Position numbers and translations under genes: made by a program
The notes under the pieces: generated by a model
What the model was told of the DNA's origin: nothing
Seen by the model: only the letters and a program-made list of their open reading frames with translations
The model's database searches: none
Origin: Maribacter sp.
Lineage (GTDB): Bacteria > Bacteroidota > Bacteroidia > Flavobacteriales > Flavobacteriaceae
Length of the DNA stretch: 11,318 bases
Direction of reading: 5' to 3'
Assembly (NCBI GenBank): GCA_003232155.1
Contig: QILY01000115.1
Span: forward strand, 1-11,318
In this document: positions 3,846 to 11,318 of the stretch, piece by piece
Layout of the letters: each line of letters opens with the position of its first letter
How positions within the stretch are numbered: position 1 is the first letter of the stretch

Positions 3846-5033
3846 ATGGCAAAGGAAACTTTTGATCGTTCCAAACCGCACTTAAATATTGGTACTATTG
3901 GACACGTAGATCACGGTAAAACTACATTGACTGCAGCTATTACATCTGTATTGGCTAACGCAGGACTTTCTGAAAAGAGAAGTTTCGATTCTATCGATAA
4001 CGCTCCTGAAGAAAAAGAAAGAGGTATTACAATCAATACATCTCACGTAGAATATTCTACAGCTAATCGTCACTATGCACACGTTGATTGTCCAGGTCAC
4101 GCGGATTACGTTAAGAACATGGTAACTGGTGCTGCTCAAATGGACGGTGCTATTCTTGTTGTTGCTGCTACCGATGGTCCTATGCCACAAACTCGTGAGC
4201 ACATCCTTTTAGGTCGCCAGGTTGGTATTCCTAGAATTGTTGTTTTCATGAACAAGGTTGATATGGTTGATGATGAAGAACTTTTAGAGCTTGTTGAAAT
4301 GGAAATTAGGGAATTGCTTTCTTTCTATGAGTACGATGGTGATAACGGACCTGTTGTTGCTGGTTCAGCTCTTGGTGCACTTAACGGTGAACAAAAATGG
4401 GTTGATACAGTAATGTCATTGATGGAAGCGGTAGACTCTTGGATCGAACTTCCAAAAAGAGATATTGATAAAGCTTTTTTAATGCCTGTTGAAGATGTAT
4501 TTACGATTACTGGTCGTGGTACTGTTGCAACTGGTCGTATCGAAACTGGTGTTGCCAATACTGGTGATACTGTGGATATTATTGGTATGGGTGCTGAGAA
4601 ATTGGCTTCTACAGTTACTGGTGTTGAAATGTTCCGTAAGATTTTGGATAGAGGTGAAGCAGGTGATAACGTTGGTATCTTGTTAAGAGGTATTGAAAAA
4701 GCCCAGATTAGCCGTGGAATGGTAATCTGCAAGCCAGGTTCTGTTAAGCCACATGCTAAATTTGAAGCTGAGGTTTATATCCTTAAAAAAGAAGAAGGTG
4801 GTCGTCACACGCCATTTCATAATAACTATCGTCCACAGTTCTACGTAAGAACTACAGATGTAACTGGTACAATCAACCTTCCTAGTGGAGTTGAAATGGT
4901 TATGCCAGGTGATAACCTTACTATTATTGTTGAATTGTTATCTCCAATTGCATTGAGCGAAGGACTTCGTTTTGCAATTCGTGAAGGTGGTAGAACAGTA
5001 GGTGCTGGTCAGGTTACCAAGATTTTAGATTAA
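3846..5033 (+). CDS. tuf: Translation elongation factor Tu
   Basis: The 395-residue GTPase delivers aminoacyl-tRNA to the ribosomal A site. The G-domain motifs are all present: GHVDHGKT (19-26), switch I RGITIN (59-64), DCPGH (81-85), NKVD (136-139) and SAL (174-176). They are followed by the two beta-barrel domains (from about 205), ending GGRTVGAGQVTKILD. The length equals that of typical bacterial EF-Tu. Four tRNA genes precede it in the same direction and tRNA-Trp follows, so it is probably made from a mixed tRNA-mRNA precursor started at about 3142. The leader just upstream contains the split tRNA-Thr fragment and two adjacent palindromes. A weak TAATTTG at 3798-3804 could be a secondary promoter. 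There is no Shine-Dalgarno; the region before ATG is A/T-rich. Confidence 0.98.
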   Translation: MAKETFDRSKPHLNIGTIGHVDHGKTTLTAAITSVLANAGLSEKRSFDSIDNAPEEKERGITINTSHVEYSTANRHYAHVDCPGHADYVKNMVTGAAQMDGAILVVAATDGPMPQTREHILLGRQVGIPRIVVFMNKVDMVDDEELLELVEMEIRELLSFYEYDGDNGPVVAGSALGALNGEQKWVDTVMSLMEAVDSWIELPKRDIDKAFLMPVEDVFTITGRGTVATGRIETGVANTGDTVDIIGMGAEKLASTVTGVEMFRKILDRGEAGDNVGILLRGIEKAQISRGMVICKPGSVKPHAKFEAEVYILKKEEGGRHTPFHNNYRPQFYVRTTDVTGTINLPSGVEMVMPGDNLTIIVELLSPIALSEGLRFAIREGGRTVGAGQVTKILD

Positions 5034-5061
5034 GATCTTAAATTAATGAATTTATATATTT

Positions 5062-5091
5062 AAGGGTGTCCGTCGATTGACGGATACCTTT
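5062..5091 (+). other. 13-bp stem-loop between tuf and tRNA-Trp
   Basis: AAGGGTGTCCGTC (5062-5074), loop GATT, GACGGATACCTTT (5079-5091) pairs along 13 positions with two G-U pairs. No T-tract follows, so complete termination is unlikely; partial termination or RNA processing between tuf mRNA and tRNA-Trp is more plausible. TATATTTA (about 5054-5061) directly upstream differs from a -7 element in only the last base. Confidence 0.5.
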
Positions 5092-5105
5092 CAATGTAAA
5101 TAGAT

Positions 5106-5181
5106 ACGGGTGTAGCTCAGTTGGTAGAGCACTGGTCTCCAAAACCAGGTGTCGGGAGTTCGAGTCTCTCCTCCCGTGCCA
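5106..5181 (+). tRNA. tRNA-Trp (anticodon CCA)
   Basis: The body is 5106-5178 with acceptor arms ACGGGTG / CTCCCGT, discriminator G, anticodon arm CTGGT-CTCCAAA-ACCAG giving CCA, and T-loop TTCGAGT. It is followed by CCA at 5179-5181, so the 3' CCA appears to be encoded, unlike in the four upstream tRNAs. The acceptor stem has a U-U mismatch (5111 with 5172). Its place between tuf and secE is usual in this group. Confidence 0.95.
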
Positions 5182-5236
5182 AAATAAATAAGAGATTTGT
5201 AAGACCGAGAGCCTATTTTAAAAAAAAAGTTTCTCT

Positions 5237-5268
5237 GAAGCCTGTGCTGAGCGCAGTCGAAGCATGCC
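5237..5268. repeat. Dispersed-type intergenic repeat between tRNA-Trp and secE
   Basis: The stretch containing GTGCTGAGCGCAGTCGAAGC is GC-rich amid A-rich spacer and partly self-complementary (TGCT...AGCA). From memory, the reverse complement (GCTTCGACTGCGCTCAGCAC) is a frequently recurring intergenic repeat in flavobacteria; no search was run. Only one copy is in the window. Confidence 0.5.
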
Positions 5269-5283
5269 AAAAACAAAAGTAAT

Positions 5284-5472
5284 ATGTTGACATATATTAA
5301 AGAATCAATTGAGGAACTTAAAAATAATATTACGTTGCCTACAAGAGCGGAGTCATCTAATCTTACGATGGTAGTGGCAGTTTTTTCGATTTTATTTGCC
5401 TTGGCAACTTGGGGAGTAGATACTGTTTTTAGCAAATTGATAAAATTATATTTCAACGAAGTATTAAATTAA
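5284..5472 (+). CDS. secE: Preprotein translocase subunit SecE
   Basis: This 62-residue membrane protein has an amphipathic N-terminal helix (YIKESIEELKNNITLPTRAES) and a single transmembrane helix (about 27-48, LTMVVAVFSILFALATWGVD), the minimal one-span form of SecE common in bacteria. It clamps SecY in the SecYEG channel. The position immediately before nusG is the classic secE-nusG arrangement; the gap is 10 nt, so the two are co-transcribed. The start ATG 5284 has no Shine-Dalgarno. Confidence 0.93.
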   Translation: MLTYIKESIEELKNNITLPTRAESSNLTMVVAVFSILFALATWGVDTVFSKLIKLYFNEVLN

Positions 5473-5482
5473 GACAAGCCCT

Positions 5483-6034
5483 ATGTCAGAAATATTGGAA
5501 AAGAAATGGTATGTGATAAGAGCTGTCAGTGGTCAAGAGAATAAAATCAAAGGCTATATCGAGAATGAAGTATCCAGACTTGGCTTTTCAGATTATTTAG
5601 AAGATATTTTGGTGCCTACTGAGAAAGTAGTCCAAATTCGAAATGGAAAAAAAATCAATAAAGAAAGGGTTTATTTTCCAGGATATATTATGGTGAAAGC
5701 CAATTTGGGTGGAGAAATGATTCACATCATACGTTCCATTACCAATGTAATAGGTTTCTTAGGTGAAACCAAAGGCGGTGATCCTGTTCCTTTGAGAAAG
5801 TCAGAAGTGAACAGAATGCTCGGTAAGGTCGATGAATTAGCGATTAATACAGATAGCGTTGCTATTCCGTTCGTTTTTGGTGAGACCGTAAAAGTTATCG
5901 ATGGCCCATTTAATGGTTTTAATGGTACTGTTGAAAAAATAAATGAAGAGAAGCGTAAACTTGAAGTTATGGTGAAAATTTTCGGAAGAAAAACACCATT
6001 GGAACTAAGTTATATGCAAGTAGAAAAGATTTAA
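5483..6034 (+). CDS. nusG: Transcription termination/antitermination factor NusG
   Basis: The 183-residue protein has an N-terminal NGN domain (about 8-112, KKWYVIRAVSGQENKIK, with FPGYIMVK at 66-72) and a C-terminal KOW domain (about 130-183, VIDGPFNGFNGTVEKINEEK). The NGN domain binds RNA polymerase across the cleft; the KOW domain contacts Rho or ribosomal protein uS10, coupling transcription to translation. Length is normal and no extra domain is present, so this is the housekeeping NusG rather than a specialised paralogue. It follows secE closely and precedes rplK by 67 nt. Confidence 0.97.
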   Translation: MSEILEKKWYVIRAVSGQENKIKGYIENEVSRLGFSDYLEDILVPTEKVVQIRNGKKINKERVYFPGYIMVKANLGGEMIHIIRSITNVIGFLGETKGGDPVPLRKSEVNRMLGKVDELAINTDSVAIPFVFGETVKVIDGPFNGFNGTVEKINEEKRKLEVMVKIFGRKTPLELSYMQVEKI

Positions 6035-6101
6035 AGTAATTGTTACATATTTAAAAGTTGTGTTGCTTCCAATTGACACACTTTCAATTTAATTTTAAAC
6101 A

Positions 6102-6539
6102 ATGGCAAAAGAAATAGGTAAAGTAGTTAAACTACAAGTTAGGGGAGGTGCAGCGAATCCGTCGCCACCGGTTGGACCCGCCTTAGGTGCTGCCGGCGTT
6201 AACATCATGGAGTTCTGTAAGCAGTTTAACGCGCGTACACAGGACAAACCGGGCAAAATATTGCCAGTTGTTATCACCGTGTATAAAGACAAGTCTTTCG
6301 ACTTTGTTGTAAAAACACCCCCAGCGGCAGTTCAATTGATGGAAGCAGCTAAGATTAAAAAAGGATCTGGCGAACCTAACCGAATAAAACAAGGTAGTGT
6401 ATCCTGGGATCAAATCAAGACTATAGCTGAAGATAAAATGGTAGACCTTAATGCGTTTACTGTTGAATCTGCTATGAGTATGGTTGCAGGTACAGCGCGT
6501 TCAATGGGTATGAAGGTAGCTGGAAAACGACCTTTTTAA
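6102..6539 (+). CDS. rplK: 50S ribosomal protein uL11
   Basis: The 145-residue protein starts MAKEIGKVVKLQVRGGAANP. It has the proline-rich N-terminal segment SPPVGPALG (21-29), the PGKILPVVITVY strand (50-61) and a C-terminal RNA-binding domain ending SMVAGTARSMGMKV. It binds the GTPase-associated centre of 23S rRNA and takes part in factor binding and the stringent response. The 67-nt leader contains a short inverted repeat (TGTGT...ACACA around 6060-6082). In other bacteria uL1 represses this operon at the uL11 leader; such a site cannot be confirmed here. Confidence 0.97.
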   Translation: MAKEIGKVVKLQVRGGAANPSPPVGPALGAAGVNIMEFCKQFNARTQDKPGKILPVVITVYKDKSFDFVVKTPPAAVQLMEAAKIKKGSGEPNRIKQGSVSWDQIKTIAEDKMVDLNAFTVESAMSMVAGTARSMGMKVAGKRPF

Positions 6540-6558
6540 AATCTTAAAAGCAATTTAA

Positions 6559-7248
6559 ATGGCAAAATTAACTAAAAAGCAAAAAGAAGCGCACGCCAAA
6601 ATAGATAGGGATAAACTTTATTCTGTTGACGAAGCTTCTGCTTTAATCAAAGAGATAACCAATACAAAATTTGATGCTTCAATTGATTTAGCAGTTCGTT
6701 TAGGGGTTGATCCTAAAAAAGCTAATCAAATGGTTCGTGGTGTTGTAACATTACCTCACGGAACAGGAAAAGACGTTAAAGTTTTGGCTTTGGTGACCCC
6801 GGACAAAGAAGCAGAGGCTACTGAAGCCGGTGCTGATTTTGTTGGATTAGATGAGTATTTGGATAAAATAAAAGGCGGTTGGACCGATGTTGATGTAATT
6901 ATCACCATGCCAAGCGTAATGGGTAAATTAGGACCTTTAGGTCGAATTTTAGGACCAAGAGGATTAATGCCCAATCCAAAAACAGGAACAGTTACTATGG
7001 ATGTTGCAAAAGCAGTATCTGATGTAAAGGCTGGTAAAATAGATTTCAAAGTAGATAAAACAGGTATTGTTCACGCTGCAGTAGGAAAGGCATCTTTCAC
7101 AGCTGAAAAAATTGCTGACAATGCTAAAGAATTGTTAGATACTTTGAACAAATTGAAACCTACAGCATCAAAAGGTATATACATGAAGAGTATTTTTATG
7201 TCAAGTACCATGAGCCCAAGTGTTCAATTAGACCCTAAGACAGTTTAA
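6559..7248 (+). CDS. rplA: 50S ribosomal protein uL1
   Basis: The 229-residue protein has the family signature GPLGRILGPRGLMPNPKTG near 125-143 and the C-terminal strand GIYMKSIFMSSTMSPSVQL. It binds 23S rRNA at the mobile L1 stalk, which helps release E-site tRNA, and in many bacteria it represses translation of the rplK-rplA pair. It starts 19 nt after rplK and has the standard length. Confidence 0.97.
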   Translation: MAKLTKKQKEAHAKIDRDKLYSVDEASALIKEITNTKFDASIDLAVRLGVDPKKANQMVRGVVTLPHGTGKDVKVLALVTPDKEAEATEAGADFVGLDEYLDKIKGGWTDVDVIITMPSVMGKLGPLGRILGPRGLMPNPKTGTVTMDVAKAVSDVKAGKIDFKVDKTGIVHAAVGKASFTAEKIADNAKELLDTLNKLKPTASKGIYMKSIFMSSTMSPSVQLDPKTV

Positions 7249-7274
7249 ATAACTGGTAGTTAAAAATATCAATT

Positions 7275-7793
7275 ATGACAAGAGAAGAAAAAGCAACCGT
7301 TATACAAGATTTAACTGCGCAGTTAGCCGATAGTCCTACTATTTATTTAGCAGATATATCAGGTTTGAATGCAACCGCTACTTCTGATTTAAGAAGAGCG
7401 TGTTTCAAAGCAAATGTTAAACTTGCTGTGGTTAAGAATACATTGCTTGCTAAAGCAATGGAAGCTTCTGATAAAGAGTTTGGTGAACTTCCTGAAGTAT
7501 TAAAAGGTAATACTTCTTTAATGTTCTCTGAAATTGGGAACGCACCCGCAAAACTTATCAAAAATTTCAGAAAGAAATCAGATAAGCCTTTGTTAAAAGG
7601 AGCTTTCGTAGAAGAAGCAATTTATATTGGTGATGAAAATCTGGATGCGCTTGTTAGCATTAAATCTAAAGAAGAAATGATCGGCGAGATTATTGGATTA
7701 TTACAATCTCCTGCCAAGAACGTTATTTCAGGACTTAAATCTGGTGGAGGTAAACTTGCCGGGATCCTTAAAACATTATCAGAAAGAGAATAG
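7275..7793 (+). CDS. rplJ: 50S ribosomal protein uL10
   Basis: The 172-residue protein starts MTREEKATVIQDLTAQLADS, has the conserved KNTLL (54-58) and the P.LKGAF strand, and ends in the helical tail (PAKNVISGLKSGGGKLAGIL) that carries the bL12 dimers. It is the base of the ribosomal stalk. Only 26 nt separate it from rplA, so the long structured leader known upstream of rplJ in enterobacteria is absent; autoregulation, if any, must work differently. Confidence 0.96.
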   Translation: MTREEKATVIQDLTAQLADSPTIYLADISGLNATATSDLRRACFKANVKLAVVKNTLLAKAMEASDKEFGELPEVLKGNTSLMFSEIGNAPAKLIKNFRKKSDKPLLKGAFVEEAIYIGDENLDALVSIKSKEEMIGEIIGLLQSPAKNVISGLKSGGGKLAGILKTLSERE

Positions 7794-7842
7794 TACGCAC
7801 TAAAAACAATTATATTTTAAAATTTTATTAAACGATAGAAAA

Positions 7843-8226
7843 ATGGCAGATTTAAAAGATTTCGCAGAACAGTTGGTTAACTTGACCGTAAAAGAGGTTA
7901 ATGAATTAGCTGATATATTAAAAGATGAGTATGGTATAGAGCCTGCAGCTGCTGCAGTTGCTGTTGCTACTGGTGGCGGCGCTGCCGCAGGTGGTGATGA
8001 AGCTGCTGAAGCACAAACAGAATTCGATGTAATTTTGAAAGCCGCTGGCGGTTCTAAATTAGCAGTTGTTAAATTGGTTAAAGAATTAACCGGTTTAGGA
8101 TTGAAAGATGCTAAAGATATCGTTGATAGCTCACCAAAAGCTGTAAAAGAAGGTGTTTCTAAAGACGAAGCTGAAGGAATCAAAAAATCATTGGAAGAAG
8201 CAGGAGCAGAAGTTGAGCTTAAATAA
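7843..8226 (+). CDS. rplL: 50S ribosomal protein bL12 (L7/L12)
   Basis: The 127-residue acidic protein has an N-terminal dimerisation region (1-33), an Ala/Gly-rich hinge (about 34-55, PAAAAVAVATGGGAAAGG) and a C-terminal domain (about 58-127) containing GLGLKDAKDIVDSSPK, the surface that recruits and activates translation GTPases. It lies 49 nt after rplJ. The stem-loop at 8249-8287 follows and may reduce read-through into rpoB, since bL12 is needed in several copies per ribosome. Confidence 0.97.
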   Translation: MADLKDFAEQLVNLTVKEVNELADILKDEYGIEPAAAAVAVATGGGAAAGGDEAAEAQTEFDVILKAAGGSKLAVVKLVKELTGLGLKDAKDIVDSSPKAVKEGVSKDEAEGIKKSLEEAGAEVELK

Positions 8227-8248
8227 TAGCAACAACCATAGCACTTTT

Positions 8249-8287
8249 GGTTTAGGTCTATTCGCTTTTTGCGGTTAGACCTAAACC
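8249..8287 (+). terminator. Attenuator or RNase III-type stem-loop between rplL and rpoB
   Basis: GGTTTAGGTCTA (8249-8260) and TAGACCTAAACC (8276-8287) form a perfect 12-bp stem; an inner CGC-TTTTT-GCG extends it. The sequence that follows (TATTTTATAG) is U-rich but not an unbroken T-run, so termination is probably partial. Two smaller perfect 6-bp hairpins follow before rpoB: GTATAT/ATATAC (8309-8326) and AGTATT/AATACT (8351-8371), the latter ending 8 nt before the start codon. Confidence 0.7.
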
Positions 8288-8379
8288 TATTTTATAGATA
8301 TAGGCAAAGTATATAAAGTCATATACAACCCAATTAAGTTTTGAAATTTTAGTATTCACGATCATAATACTGTCCATAG

Positions 8380-11318
8380 ATGTTCACAAATCAGACTGAA
8401 AGAATAAGTTTTGCATCCGCTAAGAACACGCCGGAATATCCGGATTTCTTGGATATTCAGATTAAGTCTTTTCAAGATTTTTTCCAACTTGAAACAAAAT
8501 CTGATGAAAGAGGCAATGAAGGTTTATATAACACCTTCATGGAAAACTTTCCAATAACAGACACTAGAAACCAGTTCGTATTAGAGTTTTTAGATTATTT
8601 CATAGACCCGCCTAGATATTCTATTCAAGAGTGTATTGAGCGTGGTCTTACCTATAGCGTTCCATTAAAAGCTAGATTAAAATTATATTGTACCGATCCA
8701 GAGCACGAAGATTTTGAAACCATAGTTCAAGACGTGTACTTGGGTACAATACCTTATATGACACCTAGTGGTACATTTGTAATTAATGGGGCAGAACGTG
8801 TTGTAGTTTCTCAATTACACCGTTCACCAGGGGTTTTCTTTGGTCAATCCTTCCATGCAAATGGAACTAAATTATATTCAGCCAGAGTAATACCTTTTAA
8901 AGGGTCTTGGATTGAATTTGCTACCGATATCAATGGCGTTATGTACGCTTATATCGATAGAAAGAAAAAATTGCCTGTTACTACCTTGTTCAGGGCTATT
9001 GGTTTTGAGCGTGATAAGGATATTTTAGAAATTTTTGACCTTTCTGAAGAGGTGAAAGTTTCTAATGCAGGACTTAAAAAAGTGCTAGGCCGTAAGTTAG
9101 CTGCTAGAGTTTTGAATACTTGGCATGAAGATTTTGTTGATGAAGATACTGGTGAAGTTGTATCTATTGAAAGAAATGAGATAGTTTTAGATCGTGATAC
9201 TATCCTTGAAAAAGATCATATCACTCAAATTATGGAAGCCGATGTTAAAACCATCCTTCTACATAAAGAAAACAATGCGCAATCTGATTATGCTATAATT
9301 CATAATACATTGCAAAAAGATCCTACGAATTCTGAAAAAGAAGCAGTAGAACATATTTACCGTCAATTACGTAATGCCGAACCGCCCGATGAAGAGACAG
9401 CACGTGGTATTATTGACAAGTTGTTCTTTTCAGATCAACGTTATAACCTAGGTGAGGTTGGGCGTTACAGAATGAACAAAAAATTGCAGTTGGATATTGG
9501 AATGGATAAGCAAGTCTTAACCAAAGAAGATATCATAACTATTATAAAATATTTGATTGAACTGATCAACTCAAAAGCAGAGATTGATGATATTGACCAC
9601 CTTTCAAACCGTCGTGTTCGAACTGTAGGCGAACAATTGTCATCTCAGTTTGGTGTAGGTCTTGCACGTATGGCAAGAACTATTCGTGAGCGTATGAATG
9701 TTCGTGATAATGAGGTGTTTACCCCAATTGATTTGATTAATGCGAAGACCTTGTCTTCAGTTATCAACTCATTCTTTGGTACAAACCAGTTATCCCAGTT
9801 TATGGATCAAACGAATCCGTTAGCAGAAATAACTCATAAGAGAAGATTATCTGCCCTTGGGCCTGGAGGTCTTTCAAGAGAGAGAGCAGGTTTTGAGGTG
9901 CGTGATGTTCATTATACACACTATGGTAGGTTATGTCCTATTGAAACACCTGAAGGCCCGAACATTGGTTTAATATCTTCATTAGCAGTATTTGCCAAGG
10001 TGAACCCAATGGGCTTTATAGAAACACCATATCGTAAAGTTGATAAGTCTAAAGTAAATACTGCCGAGTTTGTTTACTTGAGTGCTGAAGAAGAAGAAGG
10101 AATGAAGATAGCACAAGCTAACATTCCATTGAAAGATGATGGTACTATAGATAGTGATAAGGTAATTGCAAGAGAAGAAGGTGATTTTCCTGTTGTAGAC
10201 CCAAGTGAAATTAACTATACTGACGTTGCGCCAAATCAAATTGCTTCGATATCGGCTTCATTGATTCCGTTTTTGGAACATGATGATGCGAACCGTGCTT
10301 TGATGGGGTCGAACATGATGCGCCAAGCAGTTCCATTATTGAAACCACAATCTCCAATTGTAGGTACTGGTCTTGAGCGTCAAGTAGCTTCTGATTCAAG
10401 AATATTGATTAATGCGGAAAGAGAAGGTGTTATAGAATATGTAGATTCTCAGAAAATTACAGTTAAGTACAAGAGGTCTGAAGCTGAAAAATTAGTAAGC
10501 TTTGAAGATGATGCTAAGACCTATAAGTTGGTTAAATATAGAAAAACGAACCAAGGAACTAGTATTAACTTGAAGCCTATTGTCAAAAAAGGTGATAAGG
10601 TTAAAAAAGGACAAGTACTTTGTGAAGGTTATGCAACTGAAAAAGGAGAATTGGCTTTAGGTAGAAACCTTACTGTAGCTTTCATGCCTTGGAAAGGATA
10701 TAACTTTGAAGATGCAATTGTAATCTCTGAAAAAGTAGTTCGTGAAGATATCTTTACATCTATTCACGTAGATGAGTATTCTTTAGAAGTTAGGGATACT
10801 AAGTTAGGTGCTGAAGAATTAACGCACGATATTCCTAATGTTTCTGAAGAAGCTACAAAAGATTTGGATGAAAACGGAATGATCCGTATCGGTGCAGAAG
10901 TAAAACCTGGCGATATATTAATTGGTAAGATTACACCTAAAGGTGAATCTGATCCAACCCCAGAAGAAAAATTACTTCGCGCTATTTTTGGTGACAAAGC
11001 AGGCGATGTAAAAGATGCGTCTTTAAAAGCCTCTCCTTCATTAAGAGGAGTTGTTATCGAAAAGAAATTGTTCTCTAGATCTATAAAAGATAAGCGTAGG
11101 CGTTCTGAAGATAAAGAAGCAATTATAACACTTGAGTTAGAATACGAAGTAAAGTTCGAACAACTTAAAGATGTATTGGTCGAAAAATTATTTACACTTA
11201 TTAATGGAAAAACCTCTCAAGGTGTATTAAATGATTTAGGGGAAGAAGTATTACCAAAAGGTAAAAAATATACCATGAAGATGTTGAATGCCGTTGATGA
11301 CTTCGCTCACTTAATAGG
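8380..11318 (+). CDS. rpoB: DNA-directed RNA polymerase subunit beta (3' end outside window)
   Basis: The frame runs from ATG 8380 to the window end without a stop, giving 979 complete codons; the missing part should encode the C-terminal clamp region. ATG 8380 is preceded directly by an in-frame TAG (8377-8379), so no upstream start is possible. Landmarks: protrusion/lobe (GTIPYMTPSGTFVINGAERV), rifampicin cluster QLSQFMDQTNP...THKRRLSALGPGG (residues 470-497), ETPEGPNIGL (522-531) and the active-site neighbour FMPWKGYNFEDAI (768-780), with E777 and D778 corresponding to E. coli E813/D814. Residues D476, H486 and S491, equivalent to E. coli D516, H526 and S531, are all wild-type, which predicts rifampicin sensitivity. 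It is separated from rplL by 153 nt with stem-loops, and rpoC is expected to follow. Confidence 0.97.
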   Translation, partial: MFTNQTERISFASAKNTPEYPDFLDIQIKSFQDFFQLETKSDERGNEGLYNTFMENFPITDTRNQFVLEFLDYFIDPPRYSIQECIERGLTYSVPLKARLKLYCTDPEHEDFETIVQDVYLGTIPYMTPSGTFVINGAERVVVSQLHRSPGVFFGQSFHANGTKLYSARVIPFKGSWIEFATDINGVMYAYIDRKKKLPVTTLFRAIGFERDKDILEIFDLSEEVKVSNAGLKKVLGRKLAARVLNTWHEDFVDEDTGEVVSIERNEIVLDRDTILEKDHITQIMEADVKTILLHKENNAQSDYAIIHNTLQKDPTNSEKEAVEHIYRQLRNAEPPDEETARGIIDKLFFSDQRYNLGEVGRYRMNKKLQLDIGMDKQVLTKEDIITIIKYLIELINSKAEIDDIDHLSNRRVRTVGEQLSSQFGVGLARMARTIRERMNVRDNEVFTPIDLINAKTLSSVINSFFGTNQLSQFMDQTNPLAEITHKRRLSALGPGGLSRERAGFEVRDVHYTHYGRLCPIETPEGPNIGLISSLAVFAKVNPMGFIETPYRKVDKSKVNTAEFVYLSAEEEEGMKIAQANIPLKDDGTIDSDKVIAREEGDFPVVDPSEINYTDVAPNQIASISASLIPFLEHDDANRALMGSNMMRQAVPLLKPQSPIVGTGLERQVASDSRILINAEREGVIEYVDSQKITVKYKRSEAEKLVSFEDDAKTYKLVKYRKTNQGTSINLKPIVKKGDKVKKGQVLCEGYATEKGELALGRNLTVAFMPWKGYNFEDAIVISEKVVREDIFTSIHVDEYSLEVRDTKLGAEELTHDIPNVSEEATKDLDENGMIRIGAEVKPGDILIGKITPKGESDPTPEEKLLRAIFGDKAGDVKDASLKASPSLRGVVIEKKLFSRSIKDKRRRSEDKEAIITLELEYEVKFEQLKDVLVEKLFTLINGKTSQGVLNDLGEEVLPKGKKYTMKMLNAVDDFAHLI

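Noticed and set aside
4325..4732. Long minus-strand open frame inside tuf
   Set aside because: Shadow of the tuf coding strand; the plus-strand EF-Tu is unambiguous.
5091..5456. Minus-strand open frame of 121 codons with GGETRTPDTWFWRPVLYQLSYTR
   Set aside because: This is the antisense translation of tRNA-Trp and secE; the GGxTRTPD...YQLSYT pattern is a well-known false protein made from tRNA genes.
7800..8183. Minus-strand open frame opposite rplL
   Set aside because: Its Ala/Ser-rich content mirrors the bL12 hinge and domain codons; no independent signal.

Overview
This window reads as chromosomal DNA of a flavobacterium (Bacteroidota, probably Flavobacteriaceae). The base composition is AT-rich. 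Promoters fit the Bacteroidota pattern TTG / about 19 nt / TAnnTTTG. Almost every gene lacks a Shine-Dalgarno sequence, with rpsU as a striking exception. The order rpsU - xerC - hpf - tRNA(Thr,Tyr,Gly,Thr) - tuf - tRNA-Trp - secE - nusG - rplKAJL - rpoB is one I associate with this family.

Left part (1-1850). The window opens inside the 3' end of a DDE transposase gene that is richer in GC than its surroundings. After a non-coding stretch with inverted repeats come a consensus promoter, an unusually strong ribosome binding site, rpsU (bS21) and an intrinsic terminator. Between rpsU and xerC lies what looks like an inserted segment: a two-gene RelE/ParE-type toxin-antitoxin module, then a GC-rich, hairpin-forming non-coding element. 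The whole segment is bracketed by a 24-bp imperfect inverted repeat (882-905 and 1782-1805).

Middle (1850-3850). xerC (tyrosine recombinase) has a promoter so close to its ATG that its mRNA may be leaderless. hpf (ribosome hibernation factor) follows. A near-consensus promoter whose predicted start lies on top of a terminator-like hairpin then drives tRNA-Thr(UGU), tRNA-Tyr(GUA), tRNA-Gly(UCC), tRNA-Thr(GGU) and tuf. Just before tuf is a duplicated 3' end of tRNA-Thr(GGU), cleanly split by a 20-bp perfect palindrome. With the intact tRNA next to it, this serves as a record of a palindrome insertion.

Right part (3850-11318). tuf (EF-Tu), tRNA-Trp, secE, nusG, the ribosomal protein genes rplK, rplA, rplJ and rplL, and the first 979 codons of rpoB all lie on the plus strand and probably form one or a few overlapping transcription units. 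A 12-bp perfect stem-loop separates rplL from rpoB, where other bacteria have an attenuator or RNase III site.

Together the core genes supply translation (bS21, uL11, uL1, uL10, bL12, EF-Tu, tRNAs), transcription (NusG, RpoB), secretion (SecE) and ribosome storage (HPF). I see no large undescribed system. The items most worth following up are the bracketed toxin-antitoxin island with its structured tail, the palindrome-split tRNA fragment, the promoter/terminator overlap upstream of the tRNA-tuf unit, and the rpsU ribosome binding site.
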